Shown: positions 49,668 through 59,938 of the stretch, piece after piece | Numbering within the stretch: position 1 is the stretch's first letter | How the letters are laid out: the number at the start of each line of letters is the position of its first letter | Assembly: GCF_014805625.2 (NCBI RefSeq) | Contig: NW_023998414.1 | Location: 26,490,563 to 26,554,562 of the forward strand | DNA: 64,000 nucleotides | DNA from: Glossina fuscipes | Taxonomy: Eukaryota; Arthropoda; Insecta; Diptera; Glossinidae | Reading direction: 5' to 3' | The notes under the pieces: generated by a model | Seen by the model: only the letters and a program-made list of their open reading frames with translations | Database searches by the model: none | What the model was told of the DNA's origin: nothing | Translations under genes and position numbers: made by a program

Positions 49668-51461
49668 TTAAAATGAATCCTCCCCTACTACATCGGCAAT
49701 TGTAGCCACTAGACGTCGGGCATGCTCTACTGCACAAGTAGCAGTAACTAAACCCAAATGAATGCAAAACAATTCATAACATTTTATTTTACTGGGCAAT
49801 GCTTTCGGGAAGCAAACCTCGGTTAGAAGATGATAATAATCACCGGCTAATAATCCGGGTTCGAATTGACACTTAAACGCCGCTCTAGAGTTAGATGAGG
49901 CCATAAAATGTTGCTGCATATCGATGGCCTTAATTGAACCAGTAGTTTGATCCTCGAACCATAAAAAGTATGCATAATTGAACGATTTATCTTTCCACAT
50001 GAGCGTTGTTTGGCCTTTTTTCAAATATTTACGAGTATATTCGATCATAGACCATAGTTTCTCTGAAGGTATTAGCTGATTGGTATATTTAAGATCTGGG
50101 GCAATCATCAAGCCAGACGAACGATTGATGTAAATGAAATGTATAAGTCCAGGGAAATCTTCCAGATAGGCTTCGATCGATATATTGCGTTCGGCCTTAA
50201 CAGCCAAGAATTCAGAGAACTCCAAGAGCTTGCCTTCCGCTACAGCGGCTACCTCGGGCAATTGTTGAAAATTCATTGCCGAGCTATCACAGCACGACAA
50301 AGTGAATAATTGTTTAAGGTCTTCCATGAACGAGGGTATATTTGATTCTATGCGTACCACAATTTCACGCTCATAAGTTTTCAAGAACTCACCATACATT
50401 TTACGTAAATTTTCCCATTTGGCTGAGAACTTCTTCAAGCACGCTTCCAAATCGTCTCCTTTCAGTTTTGACTTTTTTAAAGCATCCAAAGTTTGCCGTA
50501 CAAAGGTTTCCAAATTTTCGTAAGTCGGTTTAAGGGCTTCAGAGTCCCCTTGCATTTGCACAGAAATAATTTTTTGCAGTACAAAAAATGTATCGTACAT
50601 ACTACTAGCTACTGCCAAATTGGCATATTCGACTATCTGTATGAGTTGTACGCCCTTTTCCAATTGAGACAAATGAGCTATGCAAGGAATGCAGCCTGAA
50701 TGGGGATCTTGCGTTAAACCTTGCAAAAATACGGCTACTGAACGGTTTATTGAGCGCGTAGACATTTGCAAGGATCTCGTTAATAAGGTGAGAAATAGCA
50801 AATCCGATGGATTAAGGGGTATGGCCGGTTTTGTACTACTTACAGCTACAAACTTATGAGATACAAACATTAAAGCATGTGCTCTTGTATGACCGATTTC
50901 CTTTAATTTCTCTAAAGCTGATTCTAAGCTTAATTTTACATTTTTTCGTAGTTCGGCACTTATGAGCAGGCGAGGCAAAGCTTCTAGCATTATACTTTGA
51001 TCGTGTTGCCATAAATAATCCTCATAACATTCCAGGCAACCAGTAAACAATTCTTCCTGCACTTCACTGGCTTGGCTAGCAAACAAATTCGCTCCATAAA
51101 AATGCTTAGATAACGCCATTATCACTCCGACATGCCTTTTCAAAACTTCCACCGACCTCTGAGCAACCTTCACGAACTGATAGCCTAACAACTCGCCAAA
51201 TACAAAATTTAAATCATTCTCACATTGAAAACTGGCATAGGTGTTATCAAATTGACAATGCATAATGCGTTGGGAATTGATAATGGGACTAAAGATTTGC
51301 AAAATTATATTACTGTCTATCGGCGCAGCAGTTGATGTATCGAAACTCTCTGACAGTAAACCTTGAACCGAAGCAATCTTATAGATATGCTTGGCAAGTT
51401 TATCGTTGAATTTATGGTAAACCACATCATTAGCATTGTTAAATACTATTAAACCATTCAT
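49668..51461 (-). CDS. HPS1: HPS1 homologue, BLOC-3 subunit (single exon)
   Basis: Subunit of BLOC-3, which with HPS4 acts as the exchange factor for Rab32/Rab38-type GTPases in lysosome-related organelle formation; in flies this bears on eye pigment granules. About 597 residues. The start chosen is MNGLIVFNN (ATG at 51461-51459), because it aligns with the start of other HPS1 proteins. The open frame extends 24 codons further upstream, but that part does not look conserved. The C-terminal third shows the family blocks FPGLIHFIYINR, GLMIAP, LWSMIEYTRKYLKKGQTTL, YFLWFEDQ and LLAGDYYHLLTE, then KCYELFCIHLGLV. The N-terminal part has the longin-like pattern expected for this family. No intron is needed. 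It is divergent from Ciao1 and convergent with RRP9. Confidence 0.85.
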   Translation of the reverse strand: MNGLIVFNNANDVVYHKFNDKLAKHIYKIASVQGLLSESFDTSTAAPIDSNIILQIFSPIINSQRIMHCQFDNTYASFQCENDLNFVFGELLGYQFVKVAQRSVEVLKRHVGVIMALSKHFYGANLFASQASEVQEELFTGCLECYEDYLWQHDQSIMLEALPRLLISAELRKNVKLSLESALEKLKEIGHTRAHALMFVSHKFVAVSSTKPAIPLNPSDLLFLTLLTRSLQMSTRSINRSVAVFLQGLTQDPHSGCIPCIAHLSQLEKGVQLIQIVEYANLAVASSMYDTFFVLQKIISVQMQGDSEALKPTYENLETFVRQTLDALKKSKLKGDDLEACLKKFSAKWENLRKMYGEFLKTYEREIVVRIESNIPSFMEDLKQLFTLSCCDSSAMNFQQLPEVAAVAEGKLLEFSEFLAVKAERNISIEAYLEDFPGLIHFIYINRSSGLMIAPDLKYTNQLIPSEKLWSMIEYTRKYLKKGQTTLMWKDKSFNYAYFLWFEDQTTGSIKAIDMQQHFMASSNSRAAFKCQFEPGLLAGDYYHLLTEVCFPKALPSKIKCYELFCIHLGLVTATCAVEHARRLVATIADVVGEDSF

Positions 51462-52706
51462 ATTGCAAAAATCTAAATCACAAAATCTAAATGCATTTAC
51501 TTTATAAAAACATACTTTCTTGAAAAACAACACCCAATAAACTTTATCGTAAATTAAACGCGCTGCCAGATACCTAATAAATTGGCAACAGTATTAGCTG
51601 AACTAGACGCGAACATGGTAATGAATGAAGTGAGCCATTGTGCCTCGTGGGACAATCATATATCAAGTCAACTTTGCCTTTGTATTCTTTTGTCTATACC
51701 ACTGCATATTCTTGAAAAAAGTGTAGCTCTTAATTTTATGATTTCATTTTTAACTGTTGCTTTGCTTCATAAAATGTATCGAATGTATAGCATGTGGCAC
51801 ATGGCCCATTTTGGACGCGACAGCATACATCTTAGAGTTAGATAAGTTAAAATAAAATATTGCAACTGTGCAATTAACAGCCTTGAATCCATTCTACAAA
51901 GTGGACGTGAAGCGATTACCAACTTTATATAGTAAAGAAAAAAACCAACAAAAATCTCAAGATGAACATAATTTCCGTGTTCAATTCATTTCAGATCCAA
52001 TATATATCAAGGTAAAGTAACAGATTTGCTTCGTCGACATGTATCATCTGTCAACAATTTTTCAGTAATGCCTTTGAAGAGGATCATATCAATCACATAA
52101 AGTATCAAGAACATAATAATAGGCTTTAAATAGTTTTAGTGATATTAATAATGAACTAAATGTATATAATTTTAAATCTTCTCTTTTGCTGTAGCTACTC
52201 GGCTTAAGTGTGAAACTGATTTAGTAATACCTATTATAAGAATATGGGTTTCAGACTCTAACTAATTAAGAAGTCATGGAGCGTTGCATGCATATATTCA
52301 TTTCTTCATACAGTTTTTTGATTTTTTTATAGATGGAAATTTTTTTTTAAGAAGTAATGTTTATTTTCAGTTCGATATTATATGGTTTTTCTTTGCTTAT
52401 TCAGCAATTACAAATGGGATTGAATTAGTAACAATTTTGTTACGTTGCTTGCCACTGCGTTACGTTACTCGCATTAGTTTTGTTATGGCATAAATAGCTG
52501 GCATCATCTGATCGGATGGGTTGATAACTAAATCACAATAAATTTATTATTGTGAGCAATCGTTTTCCTAAAAAGCATAAAGAAAGAAAAAATCGAATTC
52601 TAAACAAAGTGCGTCTTCAAGCACCTTGCAAGGTTGTTCAGATTGTAAGCTATCTATTAAAACAATATAAAATCAAATAATTCCTTACACCAACAAAGAA
52701 GAAAGA
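51462..52706. promoter_or_regulatory. Divergent upstream region of HPS1 and Ciao1
   Basis: 1.2 kb between the start codons. It must contain both promoters; no named element is clear. Short frames at 51582-51845 and 52284-52493 encode hydrophobic, unconserved peptides. Confidence 0.35.
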
Positions 52707-53780
52707 ATGGCCAAACTTATCTGTGAACAAAGCATGCAAGGCCATAAGGGACGTGTTTGGTGCGTTGCATGGCATCCCAAAGGCAATGCTTTTGCTTCTT
52801 GCGGTGAAGATAAAACAATACGTGTGTGGTCTCTATCAGGCTCTAATTGGACCACGAAAACTATACTCTCAGATGGCCACAAAAGGACTATACGGGAAGT
52901 CAGTTGGTCTAAATGTGGTGAATATTTAGCTTCGGCTAGTTTTGATGCAACTACGGCTATATGGTCAAAAACGTCAGGTACGTTTTGTGGAGCAGAAGCT
53001 AATTGATATACAAGTACTCTAAAGCACATTTCGTAAATAGGAGAATTTGAATGTAACGCAACGCTAGAAGGCCATGAGAATGAAGTGAAAAGCGTTAGCT
53101 GGTCTAATTGCGGAAAACTTTTGGCCACTTGTTCCAGAGATAAGTCGGTGTGGATTTGGGAAGTTACTGGCGATGATGAATTTGAATGTGCCGCTGTTTT
53201 AAATGCTCACTCTCAAGATGTAAAACGTGTTGTTTGGCATCCACATAAAGAGATTTTGGCTTCCTGCTCCTATGATAATACCATTAAGGTGTTTGCCGAA
53301 AACACTTTGGACAACGATTGGGATTGTACCGCCACTTTGGAGAGCCATTCAAGCACTGTTTGGGCTATTGATTTTGATGCTGAAGGTGCACGCTTGGTTT
53401 CCGTAAGTGATGATCGTTCAATGAAAATATGGCTTTCCTATCCACCGGGCAACCAAGAAGGTATTGCCACGCCCAATAACGAAGCAGTATGGAAGTGTGT
53501 TTGCACCGTAGCAGGTGAGCATTCACGTACTATTTACGATGTCTCTTGGTGCAAGAAAACTGGTCTAATTGCTACGGCTTGTGGGGACGATTCGATACGT
53601 ATATTCAAAGAAGACATTGAAATGTCTTCAAAAAATGAACCAGTATTTTTTGTAGCTACCGCACAAGACAAAGCTCACCTACAAGACGTTAACAAGGTGT
53701 GCTGGAATCCATCGGTTGCCCATCAGTTGCTATCGTGCAGTGATGACGGCACCATAAAAATATGGAAATATGTTGAATAA
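52707..53780 (+). CDS. Ciao1: Cytosolic Fe-S assembly protein CIAO1, seven WD40 repeats
   Basis: Subunit of the cytosolic iron-sulfur targeting complex (with MMS19 and CIAO2/FAM96) that hands 4Fe-4S clusters to client proteins, DNA polymerases, helicases and DNA2 among them. Exons 52707-52977 and 53041-53780, intron of 63 nt in phase 1; about 336 residues, the normal family length. Successive blades end in IRVWSL, TAIWSK, VWIWEV, IKVFAE, MKIWLS, IRIFKE and IKIWKY. Blade starts such as [27 protein letters not shown] and [13 protein letters not shown] are characteristic. The AATAAA at 53776-53781 spans the stop codon. It is convergent with Ercc1, 76 bp away. Confidence 0.95.
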
Positions 53781-53856
53781 AAACAGCCAAAGAATTTCCT
53801 TTTTTTGAATTGATTCCAATTTAATAAATAAAATACAAACGGTGTTTGGAAAAGCT
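53781..53856. terminator. Overlapping poly(A) signals of Ciao1 and Ercc1
   Basis: In this 76-bp gap a plus AATAAA (53823-53828) and a minus ATTAAA (53820-53825) share bases within TTTAATAAA. Each gene also has an AATAAA overlapping its own stop codon (plus 53776-53781, minus 53856-53861). Confidence 0.6.
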
Positions 53857-54684
53857 TTATTTTGCTAGAAATGGCTCTTGCAGTGTTTTATACAATTTTT
53901 TTGCTTTCCTCGGCCCTAATCCAATAACCTGAGACAAACGGTCTTCGCTGGCGTTTATTAAATTTTCTAAATTACCGAAATTTTGTAGCAAGGTAACGGC
54001 ATCGGTTTTATTAACCGGTTTAATGTTACTTAACGCAGTTACCAACTGAAATAAAATTCAAAATTTCAATATTGTCCAATAGATGAGTTTTATGATTTTC
54101 CGCACCTTTTGATGAGGATTAGATTCCACTCTTTCCATTATCCAATCTGGTGGACGTTTCTCAAATAATTTGTAAGTTTCGATCATTTTTCCAGCTTCGT
54201 CGGCATTCCAAGCTAACATTAAAGTCAAATCCGCCAATAAGCTAATACGCGTTAGGCTCTTCAAAGCGTTGTGCGGTTCTGGAGTATCTATCTGAACCAA
54301 TAGCACTCTTAGCTCGTATTGCTTACCCAGTTCTTTGAGACGCTGACAAATGTAATCGGGATTTAAATTGTGATATTTTAGGGACAAATACAGAATGCAA
54401 GTGGTACGACCCACTACATAATCAGGTATAATATCATCGCGAAACTCTAAAGGAGCATTTAATATTGATTTTAAAATCGGATTACCACGTTGCTTGGGAT
54501 GCACAAGTATACAATGAGGATTTGCTGCAGAGGATTTTGAGGTGCTCGAACACGATGTTTTATTAGTTAAATTGTCTTCTTTTCCTACCAATTGTGTATT
54601 TTCCTTTTTGGGTACCTTGGCTGCTGTCGGTAACTCCAAGTTGGCTAATGCCAAATCAAAGCTATCGTCATGACCTTTATTCAT
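53857..54684 (-). CDS. Ercc1: Excision-repair protein ERCC1, two exons
   Basis: Non-catalytic partner of XPF (Mei-9 in flies) in the nuclease that cuts 5' of bulky DNA lesions and acts in crosslink repair and meiotic recombination. Exons 54684-54106 and 54045-53857, 60-nt phase-0 intron; 255 residues, close to the fly family size. The central Rad10-type domain is visible from HCILVHPKQRGNPIL through VGRTTCILYLSLKYH and YELRVLLVQID to PPDWIMERV. The C-terminal tandem helix-hairpin-helix reads KPVNKTDAVTLL and IGLGPRKAKKLYKTL. It ends EPFLAK with the Phe that packs into XPF in homologues. The N-terminal 50 residues are Ser/Thr-rich and unconserved. The second exon starts with TTG, so it cannot stand alone as a gene. 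Confidence 0.93.
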
Positions 54685-55244
54685 TTCTACTTTGTATTTT
54701 GGGCTAAGTTAATTGCGATTATCGGCGGTCTCGGTAATAAGCACTTAAAATCATTCACAATAGTAACGATTTAAGAGTATGGTTGTATTTAAGTGTGAAA
54801 TAATAGGTAAACTTTTTTATGAGAAACTTGTAGTCTTTACTTACAAAAATTATTCGAGAAAATATATATAAGTACACTGGAGAATTCATGATGAAGGAGA
54901 ATAAAGAAAATTATTATCACCAAGAACATATCATATCATAATGTATTTTTCGATCTTTCGATTCTTTCTTCGAATGATTTAATAATGAAAAAGCCTTATT
55001 AAAATAAATGTCTTATAATGAGGTTTATGTCATGACTAGAATATATTGCATGTAATAAACTCCTTATTGTTCCTCCTTTTTCTGATATTTTTTGATAGTT
55101 AAAGTGAAAAATAATTAATTTGCATTTGTTTTCTACGTTTTAAAAAACTTGTTCTTTTTTCTTTACTTCATCTGCACACGTCGCAGGTTGCCCGGTAAAA
55201 GCGAAAAATTGAGTGAATATAAATCACGTATTAAATAGATGTTT
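54685..55244. other. Upstream of Ercc1, non-coding
   Basis: Presumably includes the Ercc1 promoter; no named element recognised. Confidence 0.4.
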
Positions 55245-55770
55245 TTACATTTTTATACCCTATACCATTCGTGGTGCAAGGTATATTAAGTAGTGCGGAC
55301 GTATATAACACGCAGAAGAGTTTAAGATAGGCTCACCTTTTATTATACCGATCGATTCAGAATCATTATCTGAATTGACCTAAGCCTATCTTTCCGTCTG
55401 TCCATGCAAATTTGTGTTCAAGCCACAGGTCGCAATTTTCGAGATATTTTGAGGAAATTTCGTAGAGTGACGTGTTTTGACCCAAGAACGAAAACCTTTG
55501 TTCGGTTCGGTCCACTATTTAGACCACTCCCCATATCGACCACTTTTCATATAACGACTTCTTCAAAAAAAGAGGTGAGCATTCGTAAAAATAGTCCGAT
55601 CAAACCCATGGTCATTAGGGTTCGTAGATGTGCTAGAACACGGAAATTTACTTAATTTTGCCAAAATATTTCAAATTTTGTTATCTGTCGGCCGAACTGA
55701 AAAATACGCGGAGAGATCAGACGAAAAGATGAACAGACGCACTAACGCTTAAATCGGTTCACAAAATAAT
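55245..55770 (+). repeat. Dispersed repeat family B, longest copy
   Basis: Starts TTTTTATACCCTATACC, then GTGGTGCAAGGTATATTAAG, CCTTTTATTATACCGATCG, AGAATCATTATCTGAATTG, CGTCTGTCCATGC and GGTCGCAATTTTCGAGATAT. It continues with ATTTTGAGGAAATTTCG and a CCCAAGAACGAAAACC block, and ends near AAATCGGTTCACAAAATAAT. It shares the CCGTCTGTCC cassette and TTTATACCC end with family A, but the body differs. Confidence 0.7.
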
Positions 55771-55804
55771 TCTATATTAATCGATATAATAGTAAGTAAG
55801 AAAA

Positions 55805-56650
55805 GTAAATGGGTTCGTGACCGAAACTCTTATATCCATCATTGTGACCTTGAAAATATAAGGGAAAGAGCTACATTTTCATACTCTATGATGTTGGGCG
55901 GGGGCGATTTAGTTTTTTCTATTTCCAGAATAAGAACAAGATTGAAAATTTCTGTGTGTATGTATGTGTTGTACTTTTTTAGTATCAAGCAAAGCCCACG
56001 GAAAGAAAAGGTGTTCGCAGTCTTTATTGCATAGGCGTGCGAACGTTGTACATGTGTTCTTAGACCGGTTTGGGTTGTTTTCAAAATCGTTTGCAAAATT
56101 TCCAAGTAATATCCCCAGTTTTACGAGCAGAAGATGTTTACCATAGATACTATACAGTTTGACAGACGGACAGATGGATAGATGAACAGACAGACATGCT
56201 CAGGTGCATTCCAAATTTGAAACTTTATGCGGTCTTTAAAGTCTGCTTCTGAGCATCGACAAAAAAAAAATTAAATTATGACAAACTATAAAATTGAGCA
56301 GGCGTGGCCGATTTTTTGTACAGATACTATATCATCGCCCATAGAATATAGGTCCAAAGTTTTATAGATTTATGTGCTGGAGTTTATGAGTAATGAGTGA
56401 AAGAATAGTTTTTGAATCCGTTTGAGAAATCGGGGTGTCTTCACTTTACATAGTCCTGTAGGCGTGCATTTCGACTGGTTGGCACATTGGCACACATTTT
56501 CAATACTAACCTGCGTGCAAGAGCTTTAAATATTTCAGCCAAATCTGAAGTCGATAGCTTCGTTTTTGCGGCCAGGAGAAGGTTTACAACAGTCATTGTA
56601 CAAACGGACAGACGAACAGATGGACATGCTTAAATGGATTTTAGCTTCAA
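55805..56650 (+). repeat. Dispersed repeat family A, near full-length copy
   Basis: Begins GGTTCGTGACCGAAACTC and CTTATATCCATCATTGTG, then CATTTTCATACTCTATGATG, GACAGACGGACAGATGG at 56161, GAGCAGGCGTGGCCGATTTT, a GGGGTGTCTTCACTTTACA-type block and CCTGCGTGCAAGAGC. It closes with GCGGCCAGGAGAAGGTTTAC and ACGGACAGACGAACAGATGG, and stops just before the TGCTGATCAAG end. Confidence 0.7.
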
Positions 56651-56654
56651 TTTT

Positions 56655-56965
56655 TTATATTCACCATTTTCATCCTAAACAAGGCCAAAATCAGAACGAT
56701 TTCCATACTCCAGGCGTACCCACGACTATTTCCATATTTGTAGACCGTGCCGGGAAATTTTTACTTAGCGTCTATGGCACTTTACAAGCAACAACTAATA
56801 AAAAACTCAGAGAAAAGGTGTTCGATTATTGTTGAGGTGTTCTTTTACCGATTTAGACCGCTTTTGAAAGTGATGTGCGCAAAACTTCCAAGGCAGAGTA
56901 AGAAGATGATAGCTTCATTTTTGCTATCAGGAGTACATTGAAAACAACCGTTACGTAGAGATTAG
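56655..56965 (+). repeat. Second, internally deleted family A copy in tandem
   Basis: Follows the previous copy without a gap. Its start TATATTCACCATTTTCATCC is a decayed left end. It then has AAAAGGTGTTCGATTATTG, GAGGTGTTCTTTTACCG, GATAGCTTCATTTTTGC and TCAGGAGTACATTGAAAAC blocks. Confidence 0.5.
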
Positions 56966-57622
56966 AGGTCTGCATAAGCTTTGGTTCAGTTCAGGGCTTG
57001 TAAAGAACGTGATACCGAGGCTGTGATTCTGAAATGTCGTGTCCGGTTCCTCAATGCATTTTTTTTGCCAACTTTTGGCCCCGGGAAATTACTACCTGTT
57101 ATAAATGTGGGGATTATTTTCTGATTGTGAGCCTCTAAGGAGATCGCTATAGTAAAAACGCGTTGGAAAAAAAGAAAATGCTTAATAATTTGAGTTCAAG
57201 GTTCAAGTTAAGCTCAAAACTGGTCCGAGTAGGGCGAAAGCGAAAAGAATTTATTGCGTATTGAAGACCGTACATATGAAATGAATGAATGACACGTTTT
57301 GTAGCATGTCGGCGAGAAGTTTAAATTTCACCGACCCGACCCACCACCACAGTGCAAACATTTATGTTTTCTTCTTTTTTTTAGCATTTTAGGGCATCTT
57401 CTTATCGATAAGCGTGTTGATGCTTTTCAATTTTTATGTGAGCAAAGGTACTTTATTGACATTTTCTAATGCAAAATAAATGCGTATAACAGTTAAATTG
57501 AATTTCATTCATATAATTATACACATATTTGTTATGCGTACATATGAAATTTTATGCATATTATTATTTATCTCATTACAATTTAGTCAATATTGATTCT
57601 GGCGGCACGCACGCAGAAATTT

Positions 57623-57663
<41 letters not shown>

Positions 57664-58080
57664 TGTTTTAAATCTTTAAAACACGTAATAAATAAATAAA
57701 CGAGAAAACGTAAATGATTAACAAATTTTCGTTGAGTGACCACATATATATAATAATATATATGAAATAGATTGATATGAAATTCTATAAATGTTATATG
57801 GAGTTTGCTTTGAAAAAACTTGTTATCGCAAATAAATATTTTCCAACGTGTAGTATGATTTAAAAATTAAGTGCTAAATTTATTGCTTATTATATCTGCC
57901 GATAATAATTATGATATGATAAATCATATCGAGATAGTGTTGAAATTTGAATTTGAAATGAATTCTGTTCACTGGCGTAGTAATAACTAATTTAGACTCT
58001 AGCAAATAAATATTAATAAATTCGCTTAAGCGGTAAAGTAGAACAAAAAAGTATGATTATGCCTTTTTCTAGCATATCGG
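56966..58080. other. Non-coding, long poly-T
   Basis: Includes a T tract of about 36 bases at 57627-57662. No gene recognised. Confidence 0.45.
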
Positions 58081-58084
58081 TTAT

Positions 58085-58330
58085 ATCCTGCACCTAAGAT
58101 TAATGTTAGGGTTGTACGAATGCATCCAAAACCCAGAAGGACTTGATATATACCTACCTTTTCTTAATCGATCCAAGCTTGTCTGTCCGTCTGTTTGTGA
58201 TTATTTTTTTGTGTTTAAGCTAAAAGTCATAATTTTCGAGATATTTTGATGAAATAAAGGCAAACTCTACTGAAAATAGTTCGGATACGACCACTTTTCC
58301 GATCACTTCCCATATAACGTCTTGGACAGA
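58085..58330 (+). repeat. Dispersed repeat family B, truncated copy
   Basis: Shows GGTTATATCCTGCACC, ATGCATCCAAAACCCAGAAGG, AATCGATCCAAGCTTGTCTG, TCCGTCTGTTTGTG, CATAATTTTCGAGATAT and CCCATATAACGTC in the same order as at 55245. Confidence 0.65.
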
Positions 58331-59264
58331 AGGCTGCTCTATAGCAGTCTTCTTTCGTTTGTTTTAATTATAGACGAGCGTGTTGATAACATGGGATTAT
58401 TGCTTGTTTTTTAAAACACCTGAAGCGGGGCTGATGAACCTTGGCTTCAAATTTGCGATCAATGCTAATTATTATCGGAAATGTTTAAAAAATTGTTCCT
58501 ATTTTTTGCGAAGAGTAGCCGAATAGGTAAGCATATCGACTGTCAAGTCAGTGTTTGCTGATGAGCAAACTTATCGGGTTATGTAACGGCTGAACATGCA
58601 ATAATTTTTGTGAAAAATGCTTTAATAACTTTAGTCAGTTGCAGGTATACAGCAGTATATGAGCTGTGTTCAGGTCATATGTTACAGACGAGTTATTTTA
58701 GAAAATCTTTCCAATGAAAATTGTCTTAAAACAATATACGCTTACATTGATGACGACGACAATTTGATGAAATTAATTGGACGGGAAAGAGCATCTTTAG
58801 AGCATTTAGAGGACAAAAAGCTTGGATTTACAACTAACGTATAGCTAATGTGCATACATAGTACATTGTTTCGTTTGCATGCCGAATGCCCAAGAAGCCA
58901 AGAGAAATCGAATTGGATTAGTGTTCAATAACTCATGTCTGACCAACTAATCATTCTAACTCTCTGTCTGAATTTTCCTCGGAATTTTTCGTTGTACCCG
59001 TTTGTAACCATGTAATAGCAAAATAATAACACAACATATCTCTATTCAAAATCTAACATTAATAAGAATAAAAAAACTTTGCAAACTCTATGCTTCTATT
59101 CTACATGTACTAACGTATATTTTCTTGCTCTTAAAAAAATATCAATTACGACATTTTGGATTTTGCTAATAATGATATTCAAGAAAGAATTTTCGACGAT
59201 TTCGCAAAATAGTACATATAGTACTTACAAAATAAATATAAAAAAAAAAAAATAAAAAAATTAA
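58331..59264. other. Non-coding; possible Pol III A-box fragment
   Basis: TAGCCGAATAGG at about 58515-58526 matches the A-box pattern TRGCNNARYNGG exactly, and the following AAGCATATCGACTGTCAAG is tRNA-like. I see no B-box at the proper distance, so this is at most a decayed tRNA-like or SINE head. Confidence 0.3.
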
Positions 59265-59938
59265 ATACGGTCGGGACCGAATCTTTTATGCCCATCACCG
59301 TTATCTTGAAAAAAGAAAAAAAAAAAGAGAAATAAATTTTCATGCCCTATAGTATGAAGTGGGCGCGACTGATTTTTTCTATTTTCAAACTAAAAGTTTT
59401 TGTCGCATGGGCATAGGGGCGCTGTAGACGTGTCCTTGGAAACGTTTAAGTCACTTCCTAATTTGTAGGCGATAGCTTCATTTTCGCTAACAGAAGTATG
59501 TTTACCACAAATACTATGCAGTTGCGCGGACACACAGTTGGACAGACGGACATGTTTAGGTGCATTCCAAATTTAAAATTTGCCAAGAATTCATATATAT
59601 TTTATAGGGTTTTCGAAGTGTATTCTATTGAAAAATAGAAATGTCTTTAGTTCACGTGGTGTTGGGGGAGTGTCCTTCAGCCGATTTGGCCCATTTTCAA
59701 TACCAACTCACGCGCAAGAGCTCCCAATGTTTCGGCCAAATTTGAGGTCGATAGCTTTGCGTTTGCGACAAGGAGAATGTTTACAATAGACATTGGCCAG
59801 AACGGACTTAAAGGGCTTAAAGGGATTTAGAATTTGATGCTGATCAAGAATATATACATTTTGTGAGGTCTCTGGTGCTTGCTTCTCGGCATTGTAAACG
59901 TTTTAATAAATACCTCTCTGAACGGATAATGCATAAAA
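59265..59938 (+). repeat. Dispersed repeat family A copy with internal deletion
   Basis: Starts ATACGGTCGGGACCGAAT (59265-59282, imperfect terminal palindrome) and CTTTTATGCCCATCACCG. It carries GGGCGCGACTGATTTTTTC, TTTTTGTCGCATGGGCATAG and GACAGACGGACATG. A jump near 59625 to AAAATAGAAATGTCTTTAG is missing about 170 bp compared with other copies. It finishes with GATGCTGATCAAGAATATAT near 59835. Confidence 0.75.

Noticed and set aside
52685..53128. 147-codon minus-strand frame over Ciao1
   Set aside because: Antisense shadow of the WD40 exons. The plus strand has the family motifs.
53857..54045. A separate small helix-hairpin-helix gene
   Set aside because: It begins with TTG, directly follows a splice acceptor and completes ERCC1, so it is that gene's second exon.
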